NCBI RefSeq assembly: GCF_001423745.1
Contig: NZ_LMPC01000029.1
Span: 192,998 to 256,997, forward strand
Direction: 5' to 3'
Length of the DNA stretch: 64,000 nt
Origin: Arthrobacter sp. Leaf337
Lineage (GTDB): Bacteria; Actinomycetota; Actinomycetes; Actinomycetales; Micrococcaceae
Position 1 is the first letter of the stretch, and each line of letters begins with the position of its first letter. The notes under the pieces are model-generated. The model made no database searches. It was not told the DNA's origin and worked only from the letters and a program-made list of their open reading frames with translations. Made by a program: the position numbers and the translations under genes. Shown piece by piece: positions 49,916-58,549 of this stretch.

Positions 49916-50649
49916 CGGATGACTGCCGTCTTGAGCAGGGCGGTGGACCGGTTCAGGTCGGCTGCGGCCATGTCGTGGGCGGCCTGCGTGATGAGTTCCG
50001 GCACGATTTCCGCGGCCAGCCGGTCGGTGTAGGTGGCCGGGTCCATCTTGAACCAGGTGGAGGCCAGGGCTATTCCGGCCTGGTCGAAGCGCCACAGCCG
50101 GTCTGCGTCGCGCATCAACGCGTCTTCCATGGAGTGGGCCACCGGGCGGGTGTCGTGGCCGTCGATGATCGCGCAGACGCGCTCGATGAATTCCGGTGCG
50201 TAGCCCAGGTCCGGGAGCACCCGGCGGGCCACGTCGCAGCCCTGCTTCTCATGTTCGTAGCGGATGGCGGCCTTGCGCCAATCCCCCGCGAAGCCCTCGG
50301 AGATGATGCGGGACTCGTCCACGTGGGCCCATCCGGTGTCGTGCAGCAGGGTGGCAACACGGACCAGTTCGGCGTCGGCGTCGGGATAGGCTCGGCAGAG
50401 CCGCTCGGCGAAGGCTAGCGAGATCGGCAGGTGGATGTCGTTGCCGCGGGTGCGGGTCTCGTGCACCACGGACCGCCAGAGCTGGTCCAGTTCCTCGAGT
50501 GCCGCCGGGGTGGTGGCAATCGGGGCGGTGTCCACCGGCCCGGGTGCCGGCACCGGCCGGACCGGGTACGCGGCGGCGAAGTCCGCAGCAGCGCGGTTGG
50601 TGCCGGCGTCGGTGACGGCCTCGGCAACCGGGGTCTTGGGGGTGGTCAT
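49912..50649 (-). CDS. creD: HD-domain phosphohydrolase (CreD-like)
   Basis: 245 residues. The HD metal-site pattern is present: His73 (NDIHLP), HD at 103-104 (LLHDTGW), His133 (YEHEKQG) and HD at 165-166 (DGHD). In the known cre pathway CreD removes the phosphate placed on the phenol by CreHI after P450 oxidation, releasing 4-hydroxybenzyl alcohol or acid. The position between the ALDH and the ferredoxin reductase genes fits. GAAGGAGC lies three bases before the ATG at 50649. The enzymatic role is by analogy. Confidence 0.78.
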   Translation of the reverse strand: MTTPKTPVAEAVTDAGTNRAAADFAAAYPVRPVPAPGPVDTAPIATTPAALEELDQLWRSVVHETRTRGNDIHLPISLAFAERLCRAYPDADAELVRVATLLHDTGWAHVDESRIISEGFAGDWRKAAIRYEHEKQGCDVARRVLPDLGYAPEFIERVCAIIDGHDTRPVAHSMEDALMRDADRLWRFDQAGIALASTWFKMDPATYTDRLAAEIVPELITQAAHDMAAADLNRSTALLKTAVIR

Positions 50650-50677
50650 AATGCTCCTTCGGGGGCCGGCCGGCTGG

Positions 50678-51985
50678 CTAGCTGTCCGTGGTGATCGTCT
50701 TGAGGGGTGTGGCCGGGTCCGCGGCGGCGTCGGCGGGGATGTTCCGGCCTTTGGCGAGGGCGTTCTTGACGGCCATGAAGTCCAGCGGGGCGTTGACGCA
50801 GTCCGCGGCGATGACCTGGCCCCGGCGGTAGTAGAGGACGCTGAATTTTCCGCGTTCCTCGTCGCTCCGCAGCACGGTACGGTCGTAGCCGTTGCAGAGC
50901 CCGGCGATCTGGAGTTTGAGGTCAGCCTGGTTGGACCAGAACCACGGGATGCCGGCGTATTCCTCGCGCCTCCCGGTGAGCGAGTAAGCGGCAACCTTGG
51001 CGTGTTCGATCGCGTTGTTGACGCTTTCGAGCCGGATGCGCTCGCCGGGTTCCGCGCCGGGCACCGGGTTGGGCATGTTGGCGCAGTCGCCGATGGCCAC
51101 CGTGGTGCCGTCCGAGGCCAACGCGTAGCGGTCCACGACGATGCCGTTGTCCACGGTCAGGCCCAGCTGTTCGGCCAGTTGGGTGTTGGGGATGACCCCG
51201 ATGCCCACCAGAACGATCTGAGCGGGCAGCAACGTGCCGTCCTGAAGTTCGACGCCGGCGACTGACCTCCCGCCGTCAGTCGCGGTCAAGCGCGCAGCAC
51301 TCGTGTTGAGCCGGATGTCCAGGCCTCGGGCGCGGTGGGCCTGGAGGAAGTACTCGGCAGTTTCCTCGCCGACAGCGCGGCCCACCAGCCGCGGGCCGAA
51401 TTCCAGCACGGTGACGTTCTTGCCCATCTTCTGCAGGCTGGACGCGGCTTCGAGGCCGATGAACCCGCCGCCGATCACCACGACGTCCTGCGCGTCCCCC
51501 ACCCGGGCCTTGAGCGCCAGGGCGTCGTCGGCGTTGCGAAGGTACAGCACGCCGTCGAGGTCGCCCCCGTCGATCTCCAGCTTGCGGGCGCGGGCGCCCA
51601 CGGTGAGGGCGAGCCGTTTAAACGGGAAGTGCCTCCCCGAGGAAGCGTGCGCGATGCCCGAGCCGTCCGCGTCCCTGTCGATCCGGACGATATATTCGCC
51701 TTTGACGAGGTCCACGTTGTGCTCAGCCCAGTACTCGTTGGAGCGGAAGATCAAGGATTCGCTCTCCACCGTCCCCTGCAGGAACTCCTTGGACAGTGCC
51801 GGGCGCTGGTAGGGGCGGTGGTCCTCGTCGCCGAGCAGGGTGATGTGCTCGTCGAAACCGAGCGCGCGGAGGGAGACGGCGAGCTGGACACCGGACTGGC
51901 TCGCGCCGATGATCAGCAGTCCGGTGCGCGTGGGAACGCTTAGGTCCGCGACGGGGGCCGGCTGCTCGGCAGTGTGAGTACCCAT
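50678..51985 (-). CDS. creE: FAD-dependent ferredoxin reductase (CreE-like)
   Basis: 435 residues. FAD and NAD motifs are GASQSGVQLAVSLRALG near the N-terminus, VVIGGGFIGLEAASSLQKMGKNVTVLE in the middle, and VAIGDCANMPNPVPG towards the C-terminus, as in rhodocoxin and putidaredoxin reductases. It passes electrons from NAD(P)H to the adjacent 2Fe-2S ferredoxin for the P450. The ferredoxin stop is two bases upstream of its start. Confidence 0.88.
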   Translation of the reverse strand: MGTHTAEQPAPVADLSVPTRTGLLIIGASQSGVQLAVSLRALGFDEHITLLGDEDHRPYQRPALSKEFLQGTVESESLIFRSNEYWAEHNVDLVKGEYIVRIDRDADGSGIAHASSGRHFPFKRLALTVGARARKLEIDGGDLDGVLYLRNADDALALKARVGDAQDVVVIGGGFIGLEAASSLQKMGKNVTVLEFGPRLVGRAVGEETAEYFLQAHRARGLDIRLNTSAARLTATDGGRSVAGVELQDGTLLPAQIVLVGIGVIPNTQLAEQLGLTVDNGIVVDRYALASDGTTVAIGDCANMPNPVPGAEPGERIRLESVNNAIEHAKVAAYSLTGRREEYAGIPWFWSNQADLKLQIAGLCNGYDRTVLRSDEERGKFSVLYYRRGQVIAADCVNAPLDFMAVKNALAKGRNIPADAAADPATPLKTITTDS

Positions 51986-51987
51986 CG

Positions 51988-52308
51988 CTACACCTGGGTT
52001 TCCGGGGTGGTGACAAACAGGTCGAGCTCATCCGTCAGCCGGAGCTGGCAGGACAGCCGCGAATTGTCTTCGCGGTCCACGGCGGTGCCGTAGAGCATCT
52101 CGTCCTCCATGTCCTCCATCGGGGGAAGCTTCGACAGGCAGTCCTCGCGGACAAAGACGTGGCAGGTGGCGCAGGACAGTGATCCGCCGCATTCGGCCAC
52201 GATGCCGGGGACGCCGTTGCGCACCGCGGTTTCCATGACGGAGTCGCCGGGATTGCCCTGGACGTCGCGGACCTCGCCCTCGGCGTCGGTGAAATGAACC
52301 GTTGGCAT
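51988..52308 (-). CDS. creF: 2Fe-2S ferredoxin (CreF-like)
   Basis: 106 residues of the vertebrate/putidaredoxin type. Iron-sulfur ligands are Cys40, Cys46, Cys49 and Cys87 (AECGGSLSCATCHVFV ... RLSCQL). It carries electrons from the reductase encoded next to it to the P450 CreJ. The ATG at 52308 has AAGGAGAA upstream; a longer open frame to 52479 is not coding for this protein. Confidence 0.92.
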   Translation of the reverse strand: MPTVHFTDAEGEVRDVQGNPGDSVMETAVRNGVPGIVAECGGSLSCATCHVFVREDCLSKLPPMEDMEDEMLYGTAVDREDNSRLSCQLRLTDELDLFVTTPETQV

Positions 52309-52354
52309 TGGTTCTCCTTGGGGTTGAAAGCGGAAAGTTGGTAAAGGGGCAGAG

Positions 52355-53119
52355 TCAGATGAACTGGCGGCCGCCGTCGACCACCATGGTCTGCCCCGTG
52401 TAGTAGGAACTGTCCGGCCCGGCCAGGAACAGCGCGGCGCCCACGATGTCCTCCGGCTGGCTGGCGCGTTTGATGGCACCGCGGTCCACGCCGTAGTTTT
52501 CGGCGTTCTCCATCAGCCCGTAGCTGGCCTCGGTGAGGGTGAAGCCGGGGGCGATCGCGTTGACCGTGATCCCGCGCCGGCCCAGTTCCTTGGCCATCAC
52601 CCGGGTCAGGGCCACCACGCCGCCCTTGGAGGCGACGTAGTGCAGCCACTGCTCCGAGCCGCTGAAGATCGTGGCGCTGGAGAGGTTAATGACGCGTCCG
52701 CCCTCGGGCAGGTAGGGACTGGCGGCGCGGGTCACCAGCCAGGGGCCCTTGAGGTTCACGTTCATGACCAGGTCCCATTCGGCCGGGTCGATGTCCTCGA
52801 ACGGGCTCCGGGTCACCCCCGCGTAGACAGCGGCGTTGTTGAGTACGACGTCGATACTTCCGTTGCCGAAGTCCGCGCAGCTTTTGGCGAGGTCCTCGGT
52901 GGACTCCACGCTGGTGACATCCGCTGAGAAGGCGGCTGCTTCGCCGCCGGCTTCGCGGACCAGTTTCGCCGTCTGTTCGGCGCCTTCGACGTTGATGTCG
53001 GCCACCGCCACCCGGTAGCCGCGGCCGGCAAAGCCGAGCGCGAACGCCCGGCCCAGCCCGCCGGCGGCACCGGTGATCAGGACGGTTTTCCCTGCTTCAG
53101 GCATGGTCACGTCAGACAT
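52355..53119 (-). CDS. creG: SDR-family dehydrogenase (CreG-like alcohol dehydrogenase)
   Basis: 254 residues, classical SDR. TGAAGGLGRAFALG is the NAD motif, LNNAAVYAG the NNAG equivalent, the catalytic Ser is in NLSSATIFSG and the YxxxK pair in YVASKGG. In the cre pathway this gene would oxidise 4-hydroxybenzyl alcohol to the aldehyde. Its start overlaps the end of the preceding gene by eight bases (53112-53119). Confidence 0.85.
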   Translation of the reverse strand: MSDVTMPEAGKTVLITGAAGGLGRAFALGFAGRGYRVAVADINVEGAEQTAKLVREAGGEAAAFSADVTSVESTEDLAKSCADFGNGSIDVVLNNAAVYAGVTRSPFEDIDPAEWDLVMNVNLKGPWLVTRAASPYLPEGGRVINLSSATIFSGSEQWLHYVASKGGVVALTRVMAKELGRRGITVNAIAPGFTLTEASYGLMENAENYGVDRGAIKRASQPEDIVGAALFLAGPDSSYYTGQTMVVDGGRQFI

Positions 53120-54983
53120 GGCTGTGGGCGTGCGCGCCGGGACCCGCGGCCAGGAGTTCCGGTTCCAGCGCGTCGAGGATCTGGACTGTGCCCTTGGTGC
53201 CGTCGACCCGCAGCCGCTGGCCGGTCTTGATGGTGGTGGACGCCGAGCCGGTCCCGGTGACGGCCGGAAGACCGTACTCGCGGCAGACGATCGCCGCGTG
53301 GCTCATCATGCCGCCGATGTCCGTCACCGTGGCCTTGATCTTGCCGAAGATCGGGCCCCAGGACGGGGCCGTAACGGTTGCCACAAGGATCTCGCCCTGT
53401 TGCACCTCGGAGAGCTGGTCGGCATCGGTGACGACGCGGGCCAGTCCCTCAACGACGCCGGGCGAGGCCGCCATGCCGCGCAGTCCGCCGCCTTCCACCG
53501 CTTCGCCGGCACCCAGCCACTGCTGGACCTGCTCGGTGGTGATGCCCCAGAGCATCCGGGTGAAGGGTTCGGTGATGGACTCCGGCGGCGTGTTCAGCGC
53601 GGGGGCCGGCCGGGCGGTCTTAAGCGCATCCACGATGCCGCGCCTGCGTTCGATTTCCTCCGGCCAGAAGTCCGGGCCGATGGGCCTGGCTCCGACGCCC
53701 CAGCCGGTGACCATGTCAAAGAGCGCGTCGCGGACCTCGTTGCGGCCCAGGTACAGCAGGTCGTCGGGTTCGGTCCAGAAGCCTTCGGCCTGCATCATGC
53801 GGCTGAGCTCGCGGATCTTGCGCCAGAAGACGCCCATGGTCCAGTGCTCGATGTAGAAGTTGTGGTTCTCCACGTACGGGTAGGCGGTGGCGGCAAGCCC
53901 TCGCTTGGCGTCGAAGAGCGCCTGGTTTTCGCCTTCCAGCAGGTCCCGGTATTCCTCGATGATGCGGTCGCGTTCGATGATCAGGGCCTCGACCGGCCGC
54001 ATGATTACCTGGCCCTCGTCCACGCGGCGGATGTAGTCAGCGATGTAGCCGAGCGGGATTTCCTGGTGTTCGTTCCAGTACTTGTCGTGGCCGTAGAAGC
54101 CGTTGCCCACGGTGAAGTTGAACCACGGGTCCTTGGCACCTTCATACTGCTTGATCCAGCGTTCCCCGCCCGGTGCGGCGGCGACGGCACCCAAGGTGGC
54201 ATCGACGTCGTCCGTGTTCTTGAAGTGTCCCTGCAGCTGAAGTTCGACGGCGAGCTTCGCGAGCTGCTTGAGTTCGTCGTCCGGGCGGAACAGCTCCATG
54301 TCCACGCCCTGCACCATGGTGGCGATGGACTGGTCCGGGATGTTGGGGAAGACTTGCTTGCAGAAGTTGAAGAAGTCCAGGTAGGCGATGTACCCCAGGT
54401 TCAGGAACTCGAAGTGGTACTGCCAGTTCTGGTACGCGAGCTGGATGAGGCGGTCGTAGCTTTCCAGCAGCTTCTCGGACCCGTCTTTGCCCTTGCCGGA
54501 GAGGATATCCTCCATCGGGACCATGTCCGGGAGCTTGGGGAAGGAGATGGTTTCCATCTCGTCGATGGTGCCCTTGACCTTGACGTGCCACTCCTTAAGC
54601 AGCTGGTCCCAGTTCTGGAAGTAGTGGCCCACCCGCTGTTCGAACAGGGGCACCCGCGCGGCGATCTGGTCCTCCGGCACCGGGATTGGCGACATGTAGA
54701 GGTAGCCCAGGTGGATGCGGAACTCGATGCCGTTGGCGTTGGGGATCATCAGGTGCCGGGCGTTGTACTGGCCCAGGCACTTGACCGCGAATTCGCCGCC
54801 GATCGTCTCGAAGGGCTTGAACACGGTGGGCCAGTGCTGGCTGTCGCAGAACCAGAACTTGGCGTCTTCCTGTTCCTTGAGCTTGTCCTGGAAGACCAGG
54901 TAGTACGGGTAGATCTTTTCCCAGCCCTCTGCGCCGGCGGGGACCGGGAGCTCGGACGGTTTGGGGAAGGACTTCAGGGACAT
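53112..54983 (-). CDS. creH: Large PEP-synthase-like subunit of the alkylphenol-phosphorylating enzyme (CreH-like)
   Basis: 623 residues. The C-terminal part carries the mobile phosphohistidine domain (GGMMSHAAIVCREYGLPAVTG, His562). The first 450 residues are a large helical region (FWFCDSQHWPTVFKPFETIGGEFAVKCLGQ ... YRDLLEGENQALFDAKRG) like the 70-kDa subunit of phenylphosphate synthase. With the adjacent ATP-grasp subunit it would phosphorylate the phenolic hydroxyl using ATP, as CreHI does for 4-cresol. The start at 54983 (MSLKSFPKPSE) follows AAAGGA; the upstream open frame to 55244 is non-coding. No PEP-binding TIM barrel is present, which separates it from true PEP synthase. Confidence 0.85.
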   Translation of the reverse strand: MSLKSFPKPSELPVPAGAEGWEKIYPYYLVFQDKLKEQEDAKFWFCDSQHWPTVFKPFETIGGEFAVKCLGQYNARHLMIPNANGIEFRIHLGYLYMSPIPVPEDQIAARVPLFEQRVGHYFQNWDQLLKEWHVKVKGTIDEMETISFPKLPDMVPMEDILSGKGKDGSEKLLESYDRLIQLAYQNWQYHFEFLNLGYIAYLDFFNFCKQVFPNIPDQSIATMVQGVDMELFRPDDELKQLAKLAVELQLQGHFKNTDDVDATLGAVAAAPGGERWIKQYEGAKDPWFNFTVGNGFYGHDKYWNEHQEIPLGYIADYIRRVDEGQVIMRPVEALIIERDRIIEEYRDLLEGENQALFDAKRGLAATAYPYVENHNFYIEHWTMGVFWRKIRELSRMMQAEGFWTEPDDLLYLGRNEVRDALFDMVTGWGVGARPIGPDFWPEEIERRRGIVDALKTARPAPALNTPPESITEPFTRMLWGITTEQVQQWLGAGEAVEGGGLRGMAASPGVVEGLARVVTDADQLSEVQQGEILVATVTAPSWGPIFGKIKATVTDIGGMMSHAAIVCREYGLPAVTGTGSASTTIKTGQRLRVDGTKGTVQILDALEPELLAAGPGAHAHSHV

Positions 54984-55060
54984 GGCGGTCCTTTCAGGTG
55001 GGCTCGACGGTGAGCCTTGGTTGGGTGGAGCCTGGTGCGTGCAGCTGTGGGCGTGGAGTT

Positions 55061-56137
55061 CTAGGCGGACGGCTTGAGTGTGCCGGCACTGAATCCGCTG
55101 AAGTAGCCGGCGACGACCGGCTGCGGGGCGGTGTGCGTGGCCGGTTTGGAGGAGTGCACGGTTTCGGGGCGGGACTGCAGCAGGAGCAGGTTTTCGCCGT
55201 CGGGCAGGTCCGTGTCCAGGGCCCATTCGATGTCCTGCGGGCACTTGTAGTGTTTCTCCGCACGCTTGGCCATCTGAGCGACGGCGGTGAGTTCGGCGTC
55301 GGTGAGGCTCCGGCGGCCGCGGCGCTCAGCGGAGACCTCCCGTTCCACCAGGCGGCCGGCAGCGGTGTCCGGGACGAGCTCGGCGTGCTTGTCGCCGAGG
55401 TGTTCGGAGATGACGGCCAGGGTGACCTTGTCCAGCATGATGTTGTCCGGGGTGACCTGGCCGGAGACCACCATCTCCCCCACCCCGTAGGAGGAGTCGA
55501 TGGTGATCTTGGAGCGGTCGCCGTTGGTGGGGTCCATGGTGATGGCGACGCCGGAGACTCGGGCATTGACCATCTTCTGTACCACGACGGCCATGGACAG
55601 GCCCTCGTTGGGGATGTTGTTCTTGAGCCGGTAGATGATGGCGCGGGAGGTGAAGAGTGAGGCCCAGCACTGCCGGATGTGCTCGGTGACGGCCTTGACG
55701 CCGTCGAGCCAGAGGTAGGTGTCCTGCTGGCCGGCGAAGGAGGCATCCGGAAGGTCCTCGGCCGTGGCGCTGGAGCGTACGGCCACCGGGACCGGCACGT
55801 CGAAGCGGGACATCAGGGACTCGTAGGCCGTGATGGTGAGCTCGCGCAGGGCCGGCGGCACGGAGCGGGAGCGGATGTCCTCACGGATGGCAGCCGAGAC
55901 TTTGTCCACCTGGGCCATGTCCTCGGGGTCGAGCCCGGCAAGGAGCTCGTGGATGTCCCGGGTGATGCCCGCTTCCTCCATAAAGGCGTCGAACTGCGCC
56001 GTGGTGACCACGAAGCCTGGCGGGACGGGCATGCCGGCCGCCGTCATCGTGACCAGGGAGGCGCCCTTGCCGCCGAGATTTTCGAGCTTCGGTTCGATGC
56101 CGCCGTCGAAGAACTGGACGAATTCGTTGCTTTGCAT
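55061..56137 (-). CDS. creI: ATP-grasp (PEP/pyruvate-dikinase N-terminal) subunit of the alkylphenol-phosphorylating enzyme (CreI-like)
   Basis: 358 residues corresponding to the nucleotide-binding half of PEP synthase: LENLGGKGASLVTMTAAGMPVPPGFVVTT, VAVRSSATAEDLPDASFAGQQDTYL, VSGVAITMDPTNGDRSKITIDSSYGVGEMVVSG and the C-terminal DIEWALD...LLLLQSRPETV. It transfers a phosphoryl group from ATP to the histidine of the large subunit. Together with the 623-residue neighbour it has the same split as phenylphosphate synthase (40 and 70 kDa). It lies between the P450 and the large subunit on the minus strand. Confidence 0.85.
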   Translation of the reverse strand: MQSNEFVQFFDGGIEPKLENLGGKGASLVTMTAAGMPVPPGFVVTTAQFDAFMEEAGITRDIHELLAGLDPEDMAQVDKVSAAIREDIRSRSVPPALRELTITAYESLMSRFDVPVPVAVRSSATAEDLPDASFAGQQDTYLWLDGVKAVTEHIRQCWASLFTSRAIIYRLKNNIPNEGLSMAVVVQKMVNARVSGVAITMDPTNGDRSKITIDSSYGVGEMVVSGQVTPDNIMLDKVTLAVISEHLGDKHAELVPDTAAGRLVEREVSAERRGRRSLTDAELTAVAQMAKRAEKHYKCPQDIEWALDTDLPDGENLLLLQSRPETVHSSKPATHTAPQPVVAGYFSGFSAGTLKPSA

Positions 56138-56142
56138 ATTTC

Positions 56143-57420
56143 TCAGGCCTTCCAGCTGACGGGGACGGACTCGGGGACGCGGAAGGAAAGGTTTTCGCGG
56201 AAGGCGATGGCTTCCGGGGCCTCCAACTGCAATTCCGGAGCGAGCCGGGCCACTTCCTCGAGTGCGATTTTGGCCTGGAGCTTGGCGAGCATGTTGCCCA
56301 GGCAGTAGTGGATACCAAACCCGAAGGAAAGGTGCTCGCGGGCATTCGGACGGGTGATGTCGAAGTCTTCACCGTCGTTGAACTTGTTCGCGTCGCGGTT
56401 GGCGGAGCCCATCAGCAGCAGCAGCTGCGCGCCTTCTTCGATCGCAACGCCGCCCACTTCAGTGTCTTTAAGGGCCTTGCGACGCCAGCCGACGATCGAG
56501 CCGGCGTAGCGGAGGACCTCGTCGATGGCGGCGGGGATCTTTTTGCGGTCCTCGACGAGCTGCTTCCACTGTTCCGGGCGGGCCAGGAGCTCGCGGAGTG
56601 CGTTGGAGATCAGCGTGGTGGTGGTCTCGTGGCCGGCGAAGAGCAGGCTGTAGAGGACAGAGGCGATCTCGTGGTCGGAGATTTCGGCACCTTCCTGCTG
56701 CGACTTCACCAGGTCCGCGGTCAGGTTGTCGCCGCCTTGCTCGTGGGCCACCCTGACCAGGCGGAGGCATTCCTGCCAGTACTCCACGAGGTTGTGGGCG
56801 TGCGGGATCTGTTCCTCATCTGTGAGGTCGCCCCAGGTCATCGCGGCGCGGGAATCGCTCCAGCGCTTGAAGGTGTCCACCTGCGAAACGTCCGCGCCGA
56901 TCAGGGTGAGGATGGTGATGGTGGGGACGTCGTAGGCGAGGTCCTTGACCATGTCGCCGCGGTGTTCCGGGCGGGCCAGCATCTTCTCGAGCAGTTCGAC
57001 GACGTTCTGCCGGATGAAGGGTTCCAGCGCCTTGTAGCGGCGGGGCGTGAAAGCCTTCTGCACCACGGCGCGGATGCGCGTGTGCTCCGGCGGGCGGCGG
57101 GCGGACAGGCCGGAGTAGGCGGTGAAGCCGCCGTCTTCCATGACCTTCTTCGCTGCAGCGCCGCGTTCGCGGACGGGGGCCTGGGCGTTTTCGCTGGAGA
57201 AGGTCTCCCAGTCCTCGAAAACGGCCTTGATGTCGTCATAGCGGGAGACGACAAAGAGGCCGACGCGTTCGTCGAACATGACGGGCTGCTCGGCCCGGAG
57301 TTCAGCGTAGGCGGGGAAGGGATCCTTCATCTGGAACGGCTCGTAGCCGTGGTGCCCGGCGGGGGCTTCGGCGCCGTGGCCAAAGGGACAGCGGCCGGCC
57401 GTTTCAGTCGACGATGACAT
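56143..57420 (-). CDS. creJ: Cytochrome P450 (CreJ-like)
   Basis: 425 residues. I-helix motif AGHETT (262-267), ExxR at 301-304 (EVLR) and heme loop FGFGIHYCLG with Cys373. It is a soluble class I P450 served by the ferredoxin and reductase encoded downstream. In C. glutamicum CreJ oxidises the alkyl group of phosphorylated alkylphenols, the phosphate being the recognition handle. AAGGAGC precedes the ATG at 57420 by five bases. It is the first gene after the regulator, behind an IclR-type operator. Confidence 0.9.
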   Translation of the reverse strand: MSSSTETAGRCPFGHGAEAPAGHHGYEPFQMKDPFPAYAELRAEQPVMFDERVGLFVVSRYDDIKAVFEDWETFSSENAQAPVRERGAAAKKVMEDGGFTAYSGLSARRPPEHTRIRAVVQKAFTPRRYKALEPFIRQNVVELLEKMLARPEHRGDMVKDLAYDVPTITILTLIGADVSQVDTFKRWSDSRAAMTWGDLTDEEQIPHAHNLVEYWQECLRLVRVAHEQGGDNLTADLVKSQQEGAEISDHEIASVLYSLLFAGHETTTTLISNALRELLARPEQWKQLVEDRKKIPAAIDEVLRYAGSIVGWRRKALKDTEVGGVAIEEGAQLLLLMGSANRDANKFNDGEDFDITRPNAREHLSFGFGIHYCLGNMLAKLQAKIALEEVARLAPELQLEAPEAIAFRENLSFRVPESVPVSWKA

Positions 57421-57521
57421 CTGGGCTCCTTGGTTTTCGGTCCCGCCGGCGGCGTCAGTGCCTGCCGGGGGTTTCTTGTTCACCAGTGTGGCCCCGATCA
57501 CCATCCGCGGACAGCATTGTC

Positions 57522-57536
57522 TTCCACTCAGTGGAA
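57522..57536. promoter_or_regulatory. IclR-type operator in front of the cre operon
   Basis: Perfect dyad TTCCACT-C-AGTGGAA in the 153-bp gap between the IclR gene and the P450 gene. IclR-family sites are often 14-15 bp with this kind of symmetry. On the minus strand GACAAT follows the dyad directly and could be a -10; the -35 is poor, which would fit activation. Confidence 0.6.
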
Positions 57537-57573
57537 ACCAGTTAATTCCAGCCCCTGCGGGCCGGGATCCGGC

Positions 57574-58368
57574 TCAGTCCGTGCCGTCGACGTGGCTGCC
57601 CAGCAGCGTTTCCAGCGGGATCCGGGCTGTGGCTCGCTCAATCTGGGCGGCGATGCCCCGCAGGACAGGCAGGTGCCGGGTCATCGTGGAGGCCTGGGTG
57701 GTGGGCAGCACGAGCCCGATCGACGCCCCGATCCTGCCGGTATGGAAGACCGGGACGGCGATCGAGCAGGAGCCCAGCCGGACTTCCTCCAGGGTGGTGG
57801 CGTAGCCCTGCTCATGGATTTGGCCTAGCTCCTCGGCCAGCTTCCTGGGATCCACGTGGGTGTGCGCGGTATGCCGCTCCAGCTGCCGGTTCAGGTAGGC
57901 GTCCCGGACCCAGTCCTCCTCAAAAGCGAGGAGGACCTTGCCGACAGCAGTCGCGTGCATGGGCAGCCTGCCGCCGACCCGGCCGGCGCGGGGCACCCGC
58001 TTCGAACCGTAGACGCGGTCGATGTACAGCACCTCATGGCCGGCCCGGACCGCCAGGTGCGCGGTTTCACCGGTGAGCGAGAAGAGGTCCTGAACGTAGG
58101 GCCGGGCCGCGTCCCGGAGCTGCCGCCCGGTGTTCTGGGCGAGTTCCCAGAGCCGGATGCCGAGCTGGTAGCGGCCGTTGGGCTCACGGGAAAGGAGTCC
58201 CCAGTCCGTGAGCTCGTTGACCAGCCGGTGTGCGGTGCTCAGGGGCAGCCCCGATTTTTCGCCGATGTCGGTCAGGCTAAGAGCACCCCGGGATTTTTCG
58301 AAGGCTTCCAGGATGGATAAGACCTTCGAGGTCACGGTCCTGCCGGGTTCGCGGCTGCCGCCCGCCAT
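57574..58368 (-). CDS. creR: IclR-family regulator of the alkylphenol cluster
   Basis: 264 residues. The HTH is SKVLSILEAFEKSRGALSLTDIGEKSGLPLSTAHRLVNELTDWGLLSR; the IclR effector domain follows (HLAVRAGHEVLYIDRVYGSKRVPRAGRVGGRLPMHATAVGKVLLA ... GSCSIAVPVF). The ATG at 58368 has GAAGGAG upstream. It heads the minus-strand run that continues with the P450 gene and probably senses the alkylphenol, its phosphate or 4-hydroxybenzoate. That it is the cre regulator is inferred from position. Confidence 0.85.
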   Translation of the reverse strand: MAGGSREPGRTVTSKVLSILEAFEKSRGALSLTDIGEKSGLPLSTAHRLVNELTDWGLLSREPNGRYQLGIRLWELAQNTGRQLRDAARPYVQDLFSLTGETAHLAVRAGHEVLYIDRVYGSKRVPRAGRVGGRLPMHATAVGKVLLAFEEDWVRDAYLNRQLERHTAHTHVDPRKLAEELGQIHEQGYATTLEEVRLGSCSIAVPVFHTGRIGASIGLVLPTTQASTMTRHLPVLRGIAAQIERATARIPLETLLGSHVDGTD

Positions 58369-58549
58369 CGTGGCTCCTTCTCCGGTCCGTGCCCCTGCTC
58401 TGCATCCTCTGGGCCGCTTCCCGGCAGCCCGATCAGAGTCTAGCCTGCAGTTCAGGGCATCCTTGCCCAGTGGCCTTGCGGCAGCCCCCGGCCTGAGTAG
58501 ATTTGCCTTACACGGGGTTTCCACCTGTTCCACTACACCGGAGGCGGCC

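Noticed and set aside
53073..55013. 646-codon plus-strand open frame opposite creH
   Set aside because: Antisense shadow of a gene with clear phosphohistidine motif; no start signal.
53112..56137. Phosphoenolpyruvate synthase split by a frameshift
   Set aside because: Two separate genes with own ribosome sites; no PEP-binding barrel; order and sizes match CreH/CreI and phenylphosphate synthase.
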